64,000 nt of DNA, taken from an uncultured Clostridium sp. GTDB taxonomy: Bacteria > Bacillota > Clostridia > Lachnospirales > Lachnospiraceae. The notes under the pieces are model-generated. The model saw nothing but the letters and a program-made list of their open reading frames with translations, was not told the DNA's origin and did no database searches. The stretch covers positions 19,542 to 83,541 of the forward strand of contig CAMEFI010000011.1 of NCBI GenBank assembly GCA_945915475.1. Direction: 5' to 3'. This document shows positions 44,742-52,541 of this stretch, one piece after another; the stretch's first letter is position 1; every line of letters begins with the position of its first letter. Both the position numbers and the translations under genes were made by a program.

Positions 44742-46097
44742 ATGAATATCAAATGTCCGAATTGCGGCGGTTCGATTGTATTTGATGTTGAATCCGGCAA
44801 CATGAAATGTGATTATTGTGGCAGAATCTGTTTCAAAGAGGAATTCTCCCATTTCAATGATATGGACTCATCCGCCAGTACCAATGAACCTACAAACACC
44901 AATAAACTAACACTTACATTAAAACTGAATACCGGTAATCAAACAAGCGGTGAAGAACACAAGCCATTCCGACTCAAGGACAATCCGAAACCAGATTTTG
45001 AAGTTCAATCCAAGCCAAAATCTTTTATAAAAGAAACAAAAGCCAGTAAGCCCGTCTTTTCTCCTGACACGTCCTTCATGGACATGAAGATTTATCACTG
45101 TTCGTCATGCGGTGCAGACTTAATGGTGGGAGAAACTCAGGCATCAACCTTTTGCAGCTACTGCGGTTCCCCTTCCATTGTATATGATAGGCTATCAAAG
45201 GAACAAAAGCCATCTAAAATCATACCGTTTAAGCTTTCCGAGCAGCAGGCATTAGCCTGCATCAAAGACCGGTTTGGGCACGGCAGCTACATACCGCCCA
45301 CGATCAGGGAGCTGACGCCGGACAAAGTACGGGCAATTTACATTCCATTCTGGCTCTACAATGCCTATATACGCAAGAGCGTAACGATAACAGCCAGAGA
45401 CAACGATGGCGATAAGCACATCTATAACAGAGATGTTTCCTGTACCTATGAAAATATATGCATGGATGGTTCCCTTCGGCTTGGCAATGATATGGCTCAC
45501 AGATTAGAACCTTATTACATGAACGAATTAGAAGATTTTGATATTGCCTATCTGTCAGGCTTTTACGCCGATAAATTCGATGTGCCATACGATGCATTCG
45601 AAGGGCAGGTGCAAAAACGATGCCGGCAGTTTATCACTTCAGAGATTCTCCATTCCTGTCCGAGTGCAAACCGGATCCAAACCCAGTCTGGTGATATTGC
45701 AAACTACACCAAGTCCGACGAACAGGAAGAATACCAGCTGCAGGATGTGACGTATGCTTTATTCCCTGCATACTTTGTGAATCTGCAATACGGCAACTCC
45801 AAACAGCTTATTATTGTAAACGGTCAGACCGGTAAAGTGGTGGGCAATCTTCCATTTGAAAAGGAGCAATTTGTACGTATGTTTATAAAAAATGCTACTA
45901 TATCCTGCACAATATTCAGTCTTTTATCCATACTGTTTTTAACCGTTCCGGCACTTAAAATGCTGTTTATCTTTCCAGTCTTAATTGCTGCCATTTTCCT
46001 TGCAACCGGCATCAGCAGTTACAAAAAATACAAGCTGGGAATGCAGCAGCTGGCATCACAACATATGACTTCATATGTAGATAGAAGGGAGGAGTAG
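44742..46097 (+). CDS. TFIIB-type zinc-ribbon protein with C-terminal membrane helices
   Basis: A 451-residue protein with an N-terminal zinc ribbon (CPNCGG...CDYCGR, residues 5-30). A lysine-rich linker and a second ribbon follow (CSSCGADLMVGETQASTFCSYCGSP, about 125-150). A conserved soluble domain comes next (about 155-380, with KIIPFKLSEQQALACIKDRF, RAIYIPFWLYNAYI and YALFPAYFVNLQYG). Two C-terminal hydrophobic helices are at about 390-430. Proteins of this type are annotated in databases as TFIIB-type zinc-ribbon proteins; their function is not known and they are not transcription factors. The ribbons face the cytoplasm if the helices anchor the C-terminus. AAGGGGG precedes the ATG. First gene of a three-gene cluster. 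Confidence 0.8.
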   Translation: MNIKCPNCGGSIVFDVESGNMKCDYCGRICFKEEFSHFNDMDSSASTNEPTNTNKLTLTLKLNTGNQTSGEEHKPFRLKDNPKPDFEVQSKPKSFIKETKASKPVFSPDTSFMDMKIYHCSSCGADLMVGETQASTFCSYCGSPSIVYDRLSKEQKPSKIIPFKLSEQQALACIKDRFGHGSYIPPTIRELTPDKVRAIYIPFWLYNAYIRKSVTITARDNDGDKHIYNRDVSCTYENICMDGSLRLGNDMAHRLEPYYMNELEDFDIAYLSGFYADKFDVPYDAFEGQVQKRCRQFITSEILHSCPSANRIQTQSGDIANYTKSDEQEEYQLQDVTYALFPAYFVNLQYGNSKQLIIVNGQTGKVVGNLPFEKEQFVRMFIKNATISCTIFSLLSILFLTVPALKMLFIFPVLIAAIFLATGISSYKKYKLGMQQLASQHMTSYVDRREE

Positions 46098-46101
46098 GTC
46101 A

Positions 46102-46296
46102 ATGAATACGGCTTTAGGGATCATTATTGGCGTTCTATTAGGTATCATTTGTGCCATTGGTGCCACGCTATACGGACTTACATCATCCAACATCATCGGC
46201 ACACAGCCAGACGACGCAGAGCACTTCGTCTCGGATGATGCTCCGGTGACCTACCATGTAAAAAAAGATACTTATATGGGAAAACATTCCGTATAA
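46102..46296 (+). CDS. Small single-pass membrane protein
   Basis: A 64-residue protein with one hydrophobic N-terminal segment (about residues 3-27, AIG/LYG rich) and a polar acidic C-terminal tail ending in KHSV. GGAGGAGTAGG precedes the ATG, which lies 4 bases after the zinc-ribbon gene stop, so translation is probably coupled. I do not recognise a family. Its position between two zinc-ribbon membrane proteins suggests a shared membrane complex, which is inference. Confidence 0.75.
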   Translation: MNTALGIIIGVLLGIICAIGATLYGLTSSNIIGTQPDDAEHFVSDDAPVTYHVKKDTYMGKHSV

Positions 46297-46338
46297 TTCA
46301 GAAGATATGTTGACTTTACATAGAAGGAGGACAACTAT

Positions 46339-46554
46339 ATGCAATGTACAAAATGCGGAAAACATCACGAAGGATACCGCTGTCCATATTGCGGTCATTT
46401 TTTGCTGGATGACCCTGCATTAAAAAACAAAAAATACTCTCTATACCATAAACAGATGAAACAGGAAAACAGAACGCAATGGCCTCTGTACATATTTCTA
46501 ATTGTATTTGTAGGTGGATGGCTGGGTATCATTTCTTGGTTTATATTACACTAA
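46339..46554 (+). CDS. Small zinc-ribbon membrane protein
   Basis: A 71-residue protein with an N-terminal CxxC...CxxC ribbon (CTKCGKHHEGYRCPYCGH, residues 3-20), a basic linker and one C-terminal membrane helix (about 48-70). AAGGAGGA lies upstream of the ATG. It repeats in miniature the layout of the first gene in the cluster (ribbon at the N-terminus, helix at the C-terminus). It is followed by the argG promoter. No known function. Confidence 0.8.
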   Translation: MQCTKCGKHHEGYRCPYCGHFLLDDPALKNKKYSLYHKQMKQENRTQWPLYIFLIVFVGGWLGIISWFILH

Positions 46555-46596
46555 TGGCATCTTGAAACGAAACAAGCGAAAACAAGCAATAAAATC

Positions 46597-46625
46597 TTGT
46601 CATTTTACGGCATTTACGTTATTAT
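46597..46625 (+). promoter_or_regulatory. Promoter of argG
   Basis: TTGTCA (46597-46602), a 17-base spacer and TATTAT (46620-46625). It predicts a transcript start near 46632, right where the leader hairpins begin. Confidence 0.7.
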
Positions 46626-46635
46626 AGATTAGGTT

Positions 46636-46697
46636 GTTATGCATCATCTCTTGATTGATGCACACCACTTACAAATCAGGAACAAAGTGTTCATAAC
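46636..46697 (+). promoter_or_regulatory. Structured leader of argG (possible three-way junction)
   Basis: GTTA (46636-46639) pairs with TAAC (46694-46697). Inside, TGCATCA (46640-46646) pairs with TGATGCA (46656-46662) and CACTT (46666-46670) pairs with AAGTG (46685-46689). The element sits between the predicted transcript start and the ribosome binding site of argG. It matches no riboswitch class I can name. The outer stem is only four pairs, so it may be fortuitous. Confidence 0.45.
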
Positions 46698-46719
46698 AAA
46701 AAGAAAAGAGGATAAAAAT

Positions 46720-47943
46720 ATGGAAAAGGTTATTTTAGCCTATTCAGGCGGACTTGACACAACTGCAGTTATTCCATGGTTAAAGGAAACCTATGGCTAC
46801 GAAGTCGTTTGCTGCTGTATCGACTGTGGTCAGGGCGAGGAGCTCGATGGATTAGAGGAACGTGCACGGCTTTCCGGTGCTTCTAAGCTTTACATCGAAG
46901 ACGTGGTTGATGATCTTTGCGAAAACTATATCATGCCTTGCGTACAGGCCGGGGCAGTTTACGAGCATAAATATCTGATGGGAACTGCAATGGCAAGACC
47001 AACCATTGCTGCAAAATTAGTTGAAATTGCACGGAAAGAGGATGCCGTTGCAATCTGCCACGGTGCAACCGGTAAAGGTAACGACCAGATTCGTTTTGAG
47101 TTGGGAATCAAGGCTTTGGCACCGGACATCAAGGTTATCGCTCCATGGCGTGATGATAAATGGCAGATGGATTCCCGTGAAGCTGAGATTGAATATTGTA
47201 AGGCACACGGCATTGACCTTCCTTTTGGAACGGACCAGTCCTACAGCCGTGACAGAAACATCTGGCACATCAGCCACGAAGGATTAGAGCTTGAGGATCC
47301 TTCTCAGGCACCAAACTATGACCATATGCTGGTTCTTGGTGTCACACCGGAGAAAGCACCAGACGAAGGGGAAGAATTGACACTTACTTTCGAAAAGGGT
47401 GTTCCAACATCTTTAAATGGCGAGAAAATGAAGGTGTCCGATATCATTCGTAAATTAAACAAAATTGGTGGAAAGCATGGTATCGGTATTGTTGATATCG
47501 TAGAAAACCGCGTTGTTGGTATGAAGAGCCGTGGCGTATACGAAACTCCAGGTGGAACCATCCTTATGGAAGCTCACCAGCAGCTCGAAGAGCTTGTTCT
47601 TGACCGCGACACCATTGCTCTGAAATTAGAGCTTGGCAGTAAGCTTGCAAGCATCGTTTATGAAGGAAAATGGTTCACTCCTGTCCGTGAAGCAATTTCT
47701 GCATTTGTGGATGTAACACAGCAGTGCGTTACCGGTGAAGTGAAGTTACGTCTTTATAAGGGCAACATCATCAAGAACGGAACCACTTCTCCATATTCAC
47801 TCTATAGCGAGTCACTTGCGTCATTTACTACAGGTGATATGTATGACCACCATGATGCAGAGGGCTTCATCACTTTATGGGGTCTTCCACTTAAGGTTCG
47901 TGCCATGAGAATGAAAGAGTTAAAAAAGGATAATACAAAGTAA
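46720..47943 (+). CDS. argG: Argininosuccinate synthase
   Basis: A 407-residue argininosuccinate synthase, condensing citrulline and aspartate with ATP in arginine synthesis. The N-terminal P-loop AYSGGLDTTAVIPWL is intact, as are ATGKGNDQIRFE, the ATP/substrate block LAYSxGxDxS-like nearby, FGTDQSYSRDRNIWHISHEGLELEDP and GTKHGIGIVD-like region (GGKHGIGIVDIVENR). It starts at ATG 46720 with AGAGGA upstream; the longer frame would run through the structured leader. No other arg genes are adjacent. A strong terminator follows. Confidence 0.96.
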   Translation: MEKVILAYSGGLDTTAVIPWLKETYGYEVVCCCIDCGQGEELDGLEERARLSGASKLYIEDVVDDLCENYIMPCVQAGAVYEHKYLMGTAMARPTIAAKLVEIARKEDAVAICHGATGKGNDQIRFELGIKALAPDIKVIAPWRDDKWQMDSREAEIEYCKAHGIDLPFGTDQSYSRDRNIWHISHEGLELEDPSQAPNYDHMLVLGVTPEKAPDEGEELTLTFEKGVPTSLNGEKMKVSDIIRKLNKIGGKHGIGIVDIVENRVVGMKSRGVYETPGGTILMEAHQQLEELVLDRDTIALKLELGSKLASIVYEGKWFTPVREAISAFVDVTQQCVTGEVKLRLYKGNIIKNGTTSPYSLYSESLASFTTGDMYDHHDAEGFITLWGLPLKVRAMRMKELKKDNTK

Positions 47944-47958
47944 ACTTTTCTGGAATCT

Positions 47959-48009
47959 AAGCGAAAATGTATATGAAACATCATTTATACATTTTCGCTT
48001 ATTTTATTT
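47959..48009 (+). terminator. Terminator after argG
   Basis: AAGCGAAAATGTATA (47959-47973) pairs with TATACATTTTCGCTT (47986-48000), followed by ATTTTATTT. Terminates argG on the plus strand. Confidence 0.8.
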
Positions 48010-48017
48010 GACCTGGC

Positions 48018-48075
48018 AAAAAAGAAGCTACCGCCTCACGAATGTTTGTTCGTTAAAGCGACAGCTCCTTTTTAT
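48018..48075 (-). terminator. Terminator after the AAA+ gene
   Basis: On the minus strand AGGAGCTGTCGC pairs with GCGGTAGCTTCT (all positions pair if G-U is allowed), followed by a T-run (plus A-run 48018-48023). It ends the transcript of the AAA+ gene. Confidence 0.75.
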
Positions 48076-48091
48076 TCGTTTCTATCATAAT

Positions 48092-49576
48092 TTACTGCAG
48101 CAATTCCCGAATCATCGCCGCATCATAGGTTACACATACCATGTTCTCTGCCTCAATACGGTATAATGCATTGGCTGCAATATGCTCTGCTGCCTGTTCA
48201 ATGTCACGGATTCCGGAGGTATCTTTAAATATATCCATAACCGCATCCAGTGCCTCATCGGTAATCACGATTTCTTCCGCCCGAAGTCCAATTCTGTTTA
48301 ATACCTTTGGCATTGCAAATTTAGTAAAGATAACTCTCTTTTCCTCTAAGCTGTAATCCGGCAATTCAATCACTGCAAACCGCGACATAAGGGGTGCACT
48401 GATTGCCTCCCGGTCATTTGCTGTTGCAATCGGATACACTCCGGTGGTGGGAATATTACACTCAATATAGTTATCTGTAAATCCAAGGTTATCCAACAGC
48501 GTTAACAGTACATCCGCCGGATTCCCATTTCCTTTTCCGGAAGATGCCTTATCCAGCTCATTGATAATAAACACCAGATTCGAGCTTTCTGCATTGGCAA
48601 AGGCTTCCATAATCAACCCCGGTTTTGCATTGGAATAAATTCTGGAACTTCCGGTAAGCTGTTCCGGATCGTTAATGGAACTCATCTCCAAGGTTGTCCA
48701 TGACATTTTCAAAATCTTAGCCACCGCATAGGCAATCTGGGATTTACCGGTACCAGCCGGTCCAATCAGCAAAATACCATATGCCGGCAATGTATGGGTA
48801 CGGTTAATCTGAATAATGGTTTCAATAATCCGCTGCTTTACATTCTCAAGGCCGTACAGTTCCTCATCTAAGATTCTTCTTGCCTCCACCGGATCAATTG
48901 GCTGAAAATGTGTATTTTTCCACTGGATATTCAGCATGATGGAAAGTGCCCGCTGTGCATGACGTCTTTCCTCCGGTGTAACCTCCGTTGATTTCGCTAC
49001 CGCCAGATTCCGTCTCGCCCAAAGACGGATATTATCCGGCAGTGTACTTCCTGCACACATGAGGTAATCCGTAATACTCTGAATACTGGTAAGCTTCATA
49101 CTATCAGAATCTTCAATCTCATCAAAATCAACCACTTCCCTGGACGGCGCATCACTTTGCAGCAAACGGTCTATCATAAACTGTAAGAATCCATTTTCTC
49201 CGGAAATCTTCGTGCCTCTCATGGCTACTCCGGTTTCAAAAATTTTGTAAACCGCATATCCCGAATCGGTAGTTGCACCGGAAAGACGTACCATAATGTG
49301 GTTTTCTCCAAGCCATTTTATCAGCTTTTCAAAACGTGCGTCTACCTGCAAAATATTGTGTGATGACTTCTCTTCGTCATCATAGATGAATGCGGTTCCC
49401 TTTGTAGGTGCTGTAAACATTCCGGAGGAATGGTGAAGCAGCTTTCCTTCCCTATCCTCCAACAGCATAATTGGGTGTAACGCATCCGGAACCCTTTCAT
49501 TTGAATATATCAATTCATAAGTTTTATCCGCCTGTACTGCGTCTTTCTTTTCCTGGTTAAAATCAAAAATAGGCAT
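48092..49576 (-). CDS. Lon-like AAA+ ATPase without protease domain
   Basis: A 494-residue protein. The N-terminal 230 residues are of unknown fold. The AAA+ module starts with LDEELYGLENVKQRIIE, as in Lon, then Walker A GPAGTGKS (272-279), a Walker B region LVFIINELDKA where the usual Asp is Asn339 while the catalytic Glu340 is kept, sensor 1 ATAND and sensor 2 SGIRDIEQAAEHIA. The frame ends right after the AAA+ lid with no Ser-Lys protease domain. A chaperone-like or unfoldase role is inferred. The start is at 49576 (GAGAGG 7 bases upstream) rather than 49591. A terminator follows. No partner gene is adjacent on that strand. Confidence 0.85.
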   Translation of the reverse strand: MPIFDFNQEKKDAVQADKTYELIYSNERVPDALHPIMLLEDREGKLLHHSSGMFTAPTKGTAFIYDDEEKSSHNILQVDARFEKLIKWLGENHIMVRLSGATTDSGYAVYKIFETGVAMRGTKISGENGFLQFMIDRLLQSDAPSREVVDFDEIEDSDSMKLTSIQSITDYLMCAGSTLPDNIRLWARRNLAVAKSTEVTPEERRHAQRALSIMLNIQWKNTHFQPIDPVEARRILDEELYGLENVKQRIIETIIQINRTHTLPAYGILLIGPAGTGKSQIAYAVAKILKMSWTTLEMSSINDPEQLTGSSRIYSNAKPGLIMEAFANAESSNLVFIINELDKASSGKGNGNPADVLLTLLDNLGFTDNYIECNIPTTGVYPIATANDREAISAPLMSRFAVIELPDYSLEEKRVIFTKFAMPKVLNRIGLRAEEIVITDEALDAVMDIFKDTSGIRDIEQAAEHIAANALYRIEAENMVCVTYDAAMIRELLQ

Positions 49577-49646
49577 CCTGTAACCTCTCATCCATCATAT
49601 TATTTTAGTTAATTGCAAAACATTACTCTGCTTTTTCTTTCTGACA

Positions 49647-50870
49647 CTAGCACTGTTGCATCCTATAGTCCGTATCTTGATCCATTAGAGAAAGCATAAT
49701 GGTGGCAATTTTATCATCAAACTGTGAACCCTTTCCCCTTACAATCTGTTCTCTGACTTTATCCTGAGACATTGTGTCTCGATAGGCTCTTTTACTAGTC
49801 ATGGCATCATAGGCATCAGCAACTGAAATAATCCTGGCGATTTCCGGAATCTCTTCTCCCTGAAGCCCATCCGGATAACCTTTTCCATCTATTCTCTCAT
49901 GGTGCCATTTTGCTCCATATGCAAAATTGCCCCGGATTGATATTTTCTCAAGAATCTCATAACCCATTAACGGATGTTTCTTAATCTCTTCATACTCTTC
50001 CTCTGAGAGTTTTCCCTGCTTGTTTATAATCTGATTATCAATACCGAGTTTGCCAACATCATGTATCAGTCCTGCACAGTATATTTCTTCTAACTCTTTC
50101 TCCGAATAACCCAAACATTCAGCAATCATTCTGGAGTATTGTGCAACACGTCTGGAATGACCGGCAGTATATGGGTCATTGATATCAACAGCCTTGGCAA
50201 TCGCCTCAAAGGCTTCATTTGACAAAATCTCTAATTCTCTATTTTTTTCATTTAACTCATCAATATATTTCACCTTTTCTGCTTGAATCAGTGCATTGTT
50301 CAATTCCAGTTTTCTGTTAACAAGAACCGTTATAATCATATTGGAAAAAACACAAAGCAAAACCAAAAGTGAAATAGATATAATCGCCTCCGGAACAATA
50401 TCTGCGTTATATTGACTGTCCCTGCCCCTTGCAAAAATCGGTATCATAAGCAAAACCAACACCGTTATTGTAATATTCCGACACATTTTTTTATCTTCAT
50501 ACATGATGGTAAATAGAATCGGCACAATAAATGTCAAGAACGTCGGTGTAAACTGATAATGAGAATACGCAGTATTAAGACATATCAAAACCATTGCAAT
50601 AGTTAAGATATATTTCCTCACCTGATCATCTTTTAAACGTTTACATAAAAACGCCGAAAGTAAAATAACTACAACATTAAACAAAGTTGTCAACAATAGA
50701 TATCGAATAAGTTTACCAGTAATCGTATCGGGATTATAGCCCTGTGACCTGGTGACATATAGAATGGTATTCACTACAATTTCAACAAGAAATACACAAA
50801 TTGCCATACCAATTTGGGCACGAGTAATCACTTTTCTCCAATATTCATAATTAATATTTTCGTAGCTCAT
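49647..50870 (-). CDS. HD-GYP domain protein with membrane sensor region
   Basis: A 407-residue protein. Six or so hydrophobic helices fill about residues 10-205. A short coiled coil and an HD-GYP phosphodiesterase domain follow (about 215-395): HDVGKLGIDNQIINK, HHERIDGKGYPDGLQGEEIP and ISVADAYDAMTSKRAYR carry the metal-binding residues and the GYP motif. HD-GYP enzymes degrade cyclic di-GMP or related cyclic dinucleotides. GTGAGG lies upstream of the ATG. No GGDEF or cyclic-dinucleotide receptor gene is in the window. The ligand sensed by the membrane part is unknown. Confidence 0.9.
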   Translation of the reverse strand: MSYENINYEYWRKVITRAQIGMAICVFLVEIVVNTILYVTRSQGYNPDTITGKLIRYLLLTTLFNVVVILLSAFLCKRLKDDQVRKYILTIAMVLICLNTAYSHYQFTPTFLTFIVPILFTIMYEDKKMCRNITITVLVLLMIPIFARGRDSQYNADIVPEAIISISLLVLLCVFSNMIITVLVNRKLELNNALIQAEKVKYIDELNEKNRELEILSNEAFEAIAKAVDINDPYTAGHSRRVAQYSRMIAECLGYSEKELEEIYCAGLIHDVGKLGIDNQIINKQGKLSEEEYEEIKKHPLMGYEILEKISIRGNFAYGAKWHHERIDGKGYPDGLQGEEIPEIARIISVADAYDAMTSKRAYRDTMSQDKVREQIVRGKGSQFDDKIATIMLSLMDQDTDYRMQQC

Positions 50871-50929
50871 GATACATTCCTCACATTCTCTTTCATGTAT
50901 ATCTTTGTATCTTTCATCTTGCAGGTTTT

Positions 50930-51144
50930 ATAATATGATATAAGTGTCAAAAGTCCAAAAAGTTTTCTGCTTGCAGAAAAAACTTTTTGACTTTATGACA
51001 CACAAAAACATGAGGAAGTAGCAATTTACGTAGTAAATTAGCGGATTCCGAATGTTTTTAGAATTGCGAAAGTTGTATTACAACGAAGCAATTCGTAATA
51101 TCAGTGAGTGGCAAAATTTACTTTTGACACTCACATCATAATAT
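50930..51144. repeat. 215-bp element bounded by 25-bp terminal inverted repeats
   Basis: The ends are 50930-50954 and 51120-51144; read as inverted repeats they match at 22 of 25 bases (core AGTGTCAAAAGT/ACTTTTGACACT perfect). Inside are several hairpins. One is a long hairpin at 50942-51001, capped by CTGC-TT-GCAG (50967-50976), in which GTGTCA/AAAGTC pair with GACTTT/TGACAC. A second is GC-AATTTAC/GTAAATT (51020-51042). A third is GAATTGC...GCAATTC with an inner GTTGT/ACAAC (51061-51094). The left terminal repeat can therefore pair either with its local partner (50989-51001) or with the right end. The element shares its cap with the one at 34333-34532. It carries no coding sequence and could be a mobile non-autonomous element or a structured RNA. 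Confidence 0.7.
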
Positions 51145-51146
51145 TT

Positions 51147-51284
51147 TTTTATTCTCAATATCCTAATTGGAGCTTAATGGTCTCCACCATTTTAACCCAA
51201 ATTGACGGAGATATCAATACATATGATGGAAATACAAAAGAACTTTACAATCTCTTTGGTATCTCCTATAAATATAATGTGTAA
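51147..51284 (+). pseudogene. Coding-like fragment directly after the repeat element
   Basis: An open frame of about 45 codons ending at TAA 51282-51284 reads like a real protein end (for example QYPNWSLMVSTILTQIDGDI and NTKELYNLFGISYKYNV) with no start codon or ribosome binding site. It begins where the right terminal repeat of the preceding element ends. I do not recognise its family. A gene truncated by element insertion is a plausible reading, but chance openness over 45 codons cannot be excluded. Confidence 0.35.
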
Positions 51285-51331
51285 TTGGTCACTCTGACCA
51301 AGTTGTTGGCCTACCATCGCTTCATTTCATT

Positions 51332-51607
51332 TTACACCTCAGGAAACATCTCTGTCTCAACAACCTCAAAGCGATATCTCTGCTTTACATCGGGATATTT
51401 TTCCCGGTCAACCTCACTGATAAACATATCATACGGTCTTGCACAGGTTTTATATGGTGGATATAATGCCTGATAAATTACAAGCTTCTCCCCATTTTCT
51501 GTATGAGATGCAAATGCTAATATCTTATATAGATATTCCGCTGTATCCTTTGAAACATACTCTCTTTTAAAATGTTTTACAATATCACCAATTTTAAAGC
51601 GTTCCAT
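51332..51607 (-). CDS. DUF1653 family protein
   Basis: A 91-residue soluble protein with the DUF1653 pattern: GDIVKHFKREYVS, YLYKILAFASHTENGEKLVIYQALYP, ARPYDMFISEVDREKYPD and YRFEVVE. These small beta-rich proteins are common in bacteria and of unknown function. GGAGAGAAG precedes the ATG. It is 76 bases downstream of the exonuclease gene, same direction. Confidence 0.88.
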   Translation of the reverse strand: MERFKIGDIVKHFKREYVSKDTAEYLYKILAFASHTENGEKLVIYQALYPPYKTCARPYDMFISEVDREKYPDVKQRYRFEVVETEMFPEV

Positions 51608-51682
51608 AATCTTCTCTCCTTCTACCAGTAATCTAGCGCTGCAGGGGCTGACATCACATTCGCATTTTTTCTCTATTACGAT

Positions 51683-52369
51683 TCACACATTCTCTGTGTA
51701 TCTGCAATTAGGAAAACCCATACATCCCCAGAACTCACCATATCTGCTGCTTCTCTTTTTTAGTGGTTGATTACACCTTGGACAAACTCTTATATTGGGC
51801 TTTGCGCCAAGTAAACCTTTCCCCTCAAGTTCTTTTCCAAGCATTTCAAATACCTTCTGATTCATCCTGCAATCTGCCAATGCTCTATGGGCACCCGCAG
51901 TCGATATTCCATAATAATCTGCCAAATCTCCAAGGCGTCTGTGTTTCCATTTCGGAAAACAGATTTTTGCAATGCTTAAGGTATCAATATAATCATTGGT
52001 AATCGTTTTACCATAATACCTTTTGCAGTCACGATAAATAAATTTCATATCAAAACTATGAATATTATGACCTACTAAAACATTATCGCCAGCAAACTCA
52101 ATAAATTTCTTAAGCACTACATCAAAGGTCGGTGCATCCTTTACCATATCATCTGTTATATTATTCACCAGGCTAGCCTCATATGGAATCGGTCTTTTCG
52201 GATTTGCCAACTCACTAAACTCTTCCACCACTTTTCCATTTTTAACTTTTACCGCCGCTATTTCAATTACTTCGTCATAAGTACTTGAAATCCCCGTTGT
52301 TTCAAGATCAAATAATATATAATCTTTTATGTAATGATTTAACATTCTGCCCTGGTTATCGCCTAACAT
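51683..52369 (-). CDS. DEDDh 3'-5' exonuclease with C-terminal C4 zinc ribbon
   Basis: A 228-residue DnaQ/PolC-epsilon-like exonuclease. Exo I FDLETTG (Asp and Glu), exo II VLVGHNIHSFDMKF and exo III GAHRALADCRMN with the catalytic His give a complete DEDDh site. The C-terminus carries a topoisomerase-type C4 zinc finger: CPRCNQPLKKRSSRYGEFWGC...NC in blocks. It likely trims DNA or RNA 3' ends; this combination with the ribbon is common in Firmicutes. The longest frame starts at TTG 52429; I prefer ATG 52369 because GGAGGA is 4 bases upstream. Followed by the DUF1653 gene. Confidence 0.9.
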   Translation of the reverse strand: MLGDNQGRMLNHYIKDYILFDLETTGISSTYDEVIEIAAVKVKNGKVVEEFSELANPKRPIPYEASLVNNITDDMVKDAPTFDVVLKKFIEFAGDNVLVGHNIHSFDMKFIYRDCKRYYGKTITNDYIDTLSIAKICFPKWKHRRLGDLADYYGISTAGAHRALADCRMNQKVFEMLGKELEGKGLLGAKPNIRVCPRCNQPLKKRSSRYGEFWGCMGFPNCRYTENV

Positions 52370-52541
52370 TTGTTCCTCCATATAATTTATCCAGTGAACA
52401 GAATTGTATTTCGTGTTGTCCACTGCCAATTTGTATGCCTTTTGAACATATTCCGTTTTTTATATTAACATCTTCTTCCCATTAAAACAACAATATCCCC
52501 GTCAAAAACAAGGATATCTTCAATACTTGTATGTAAGCTTT

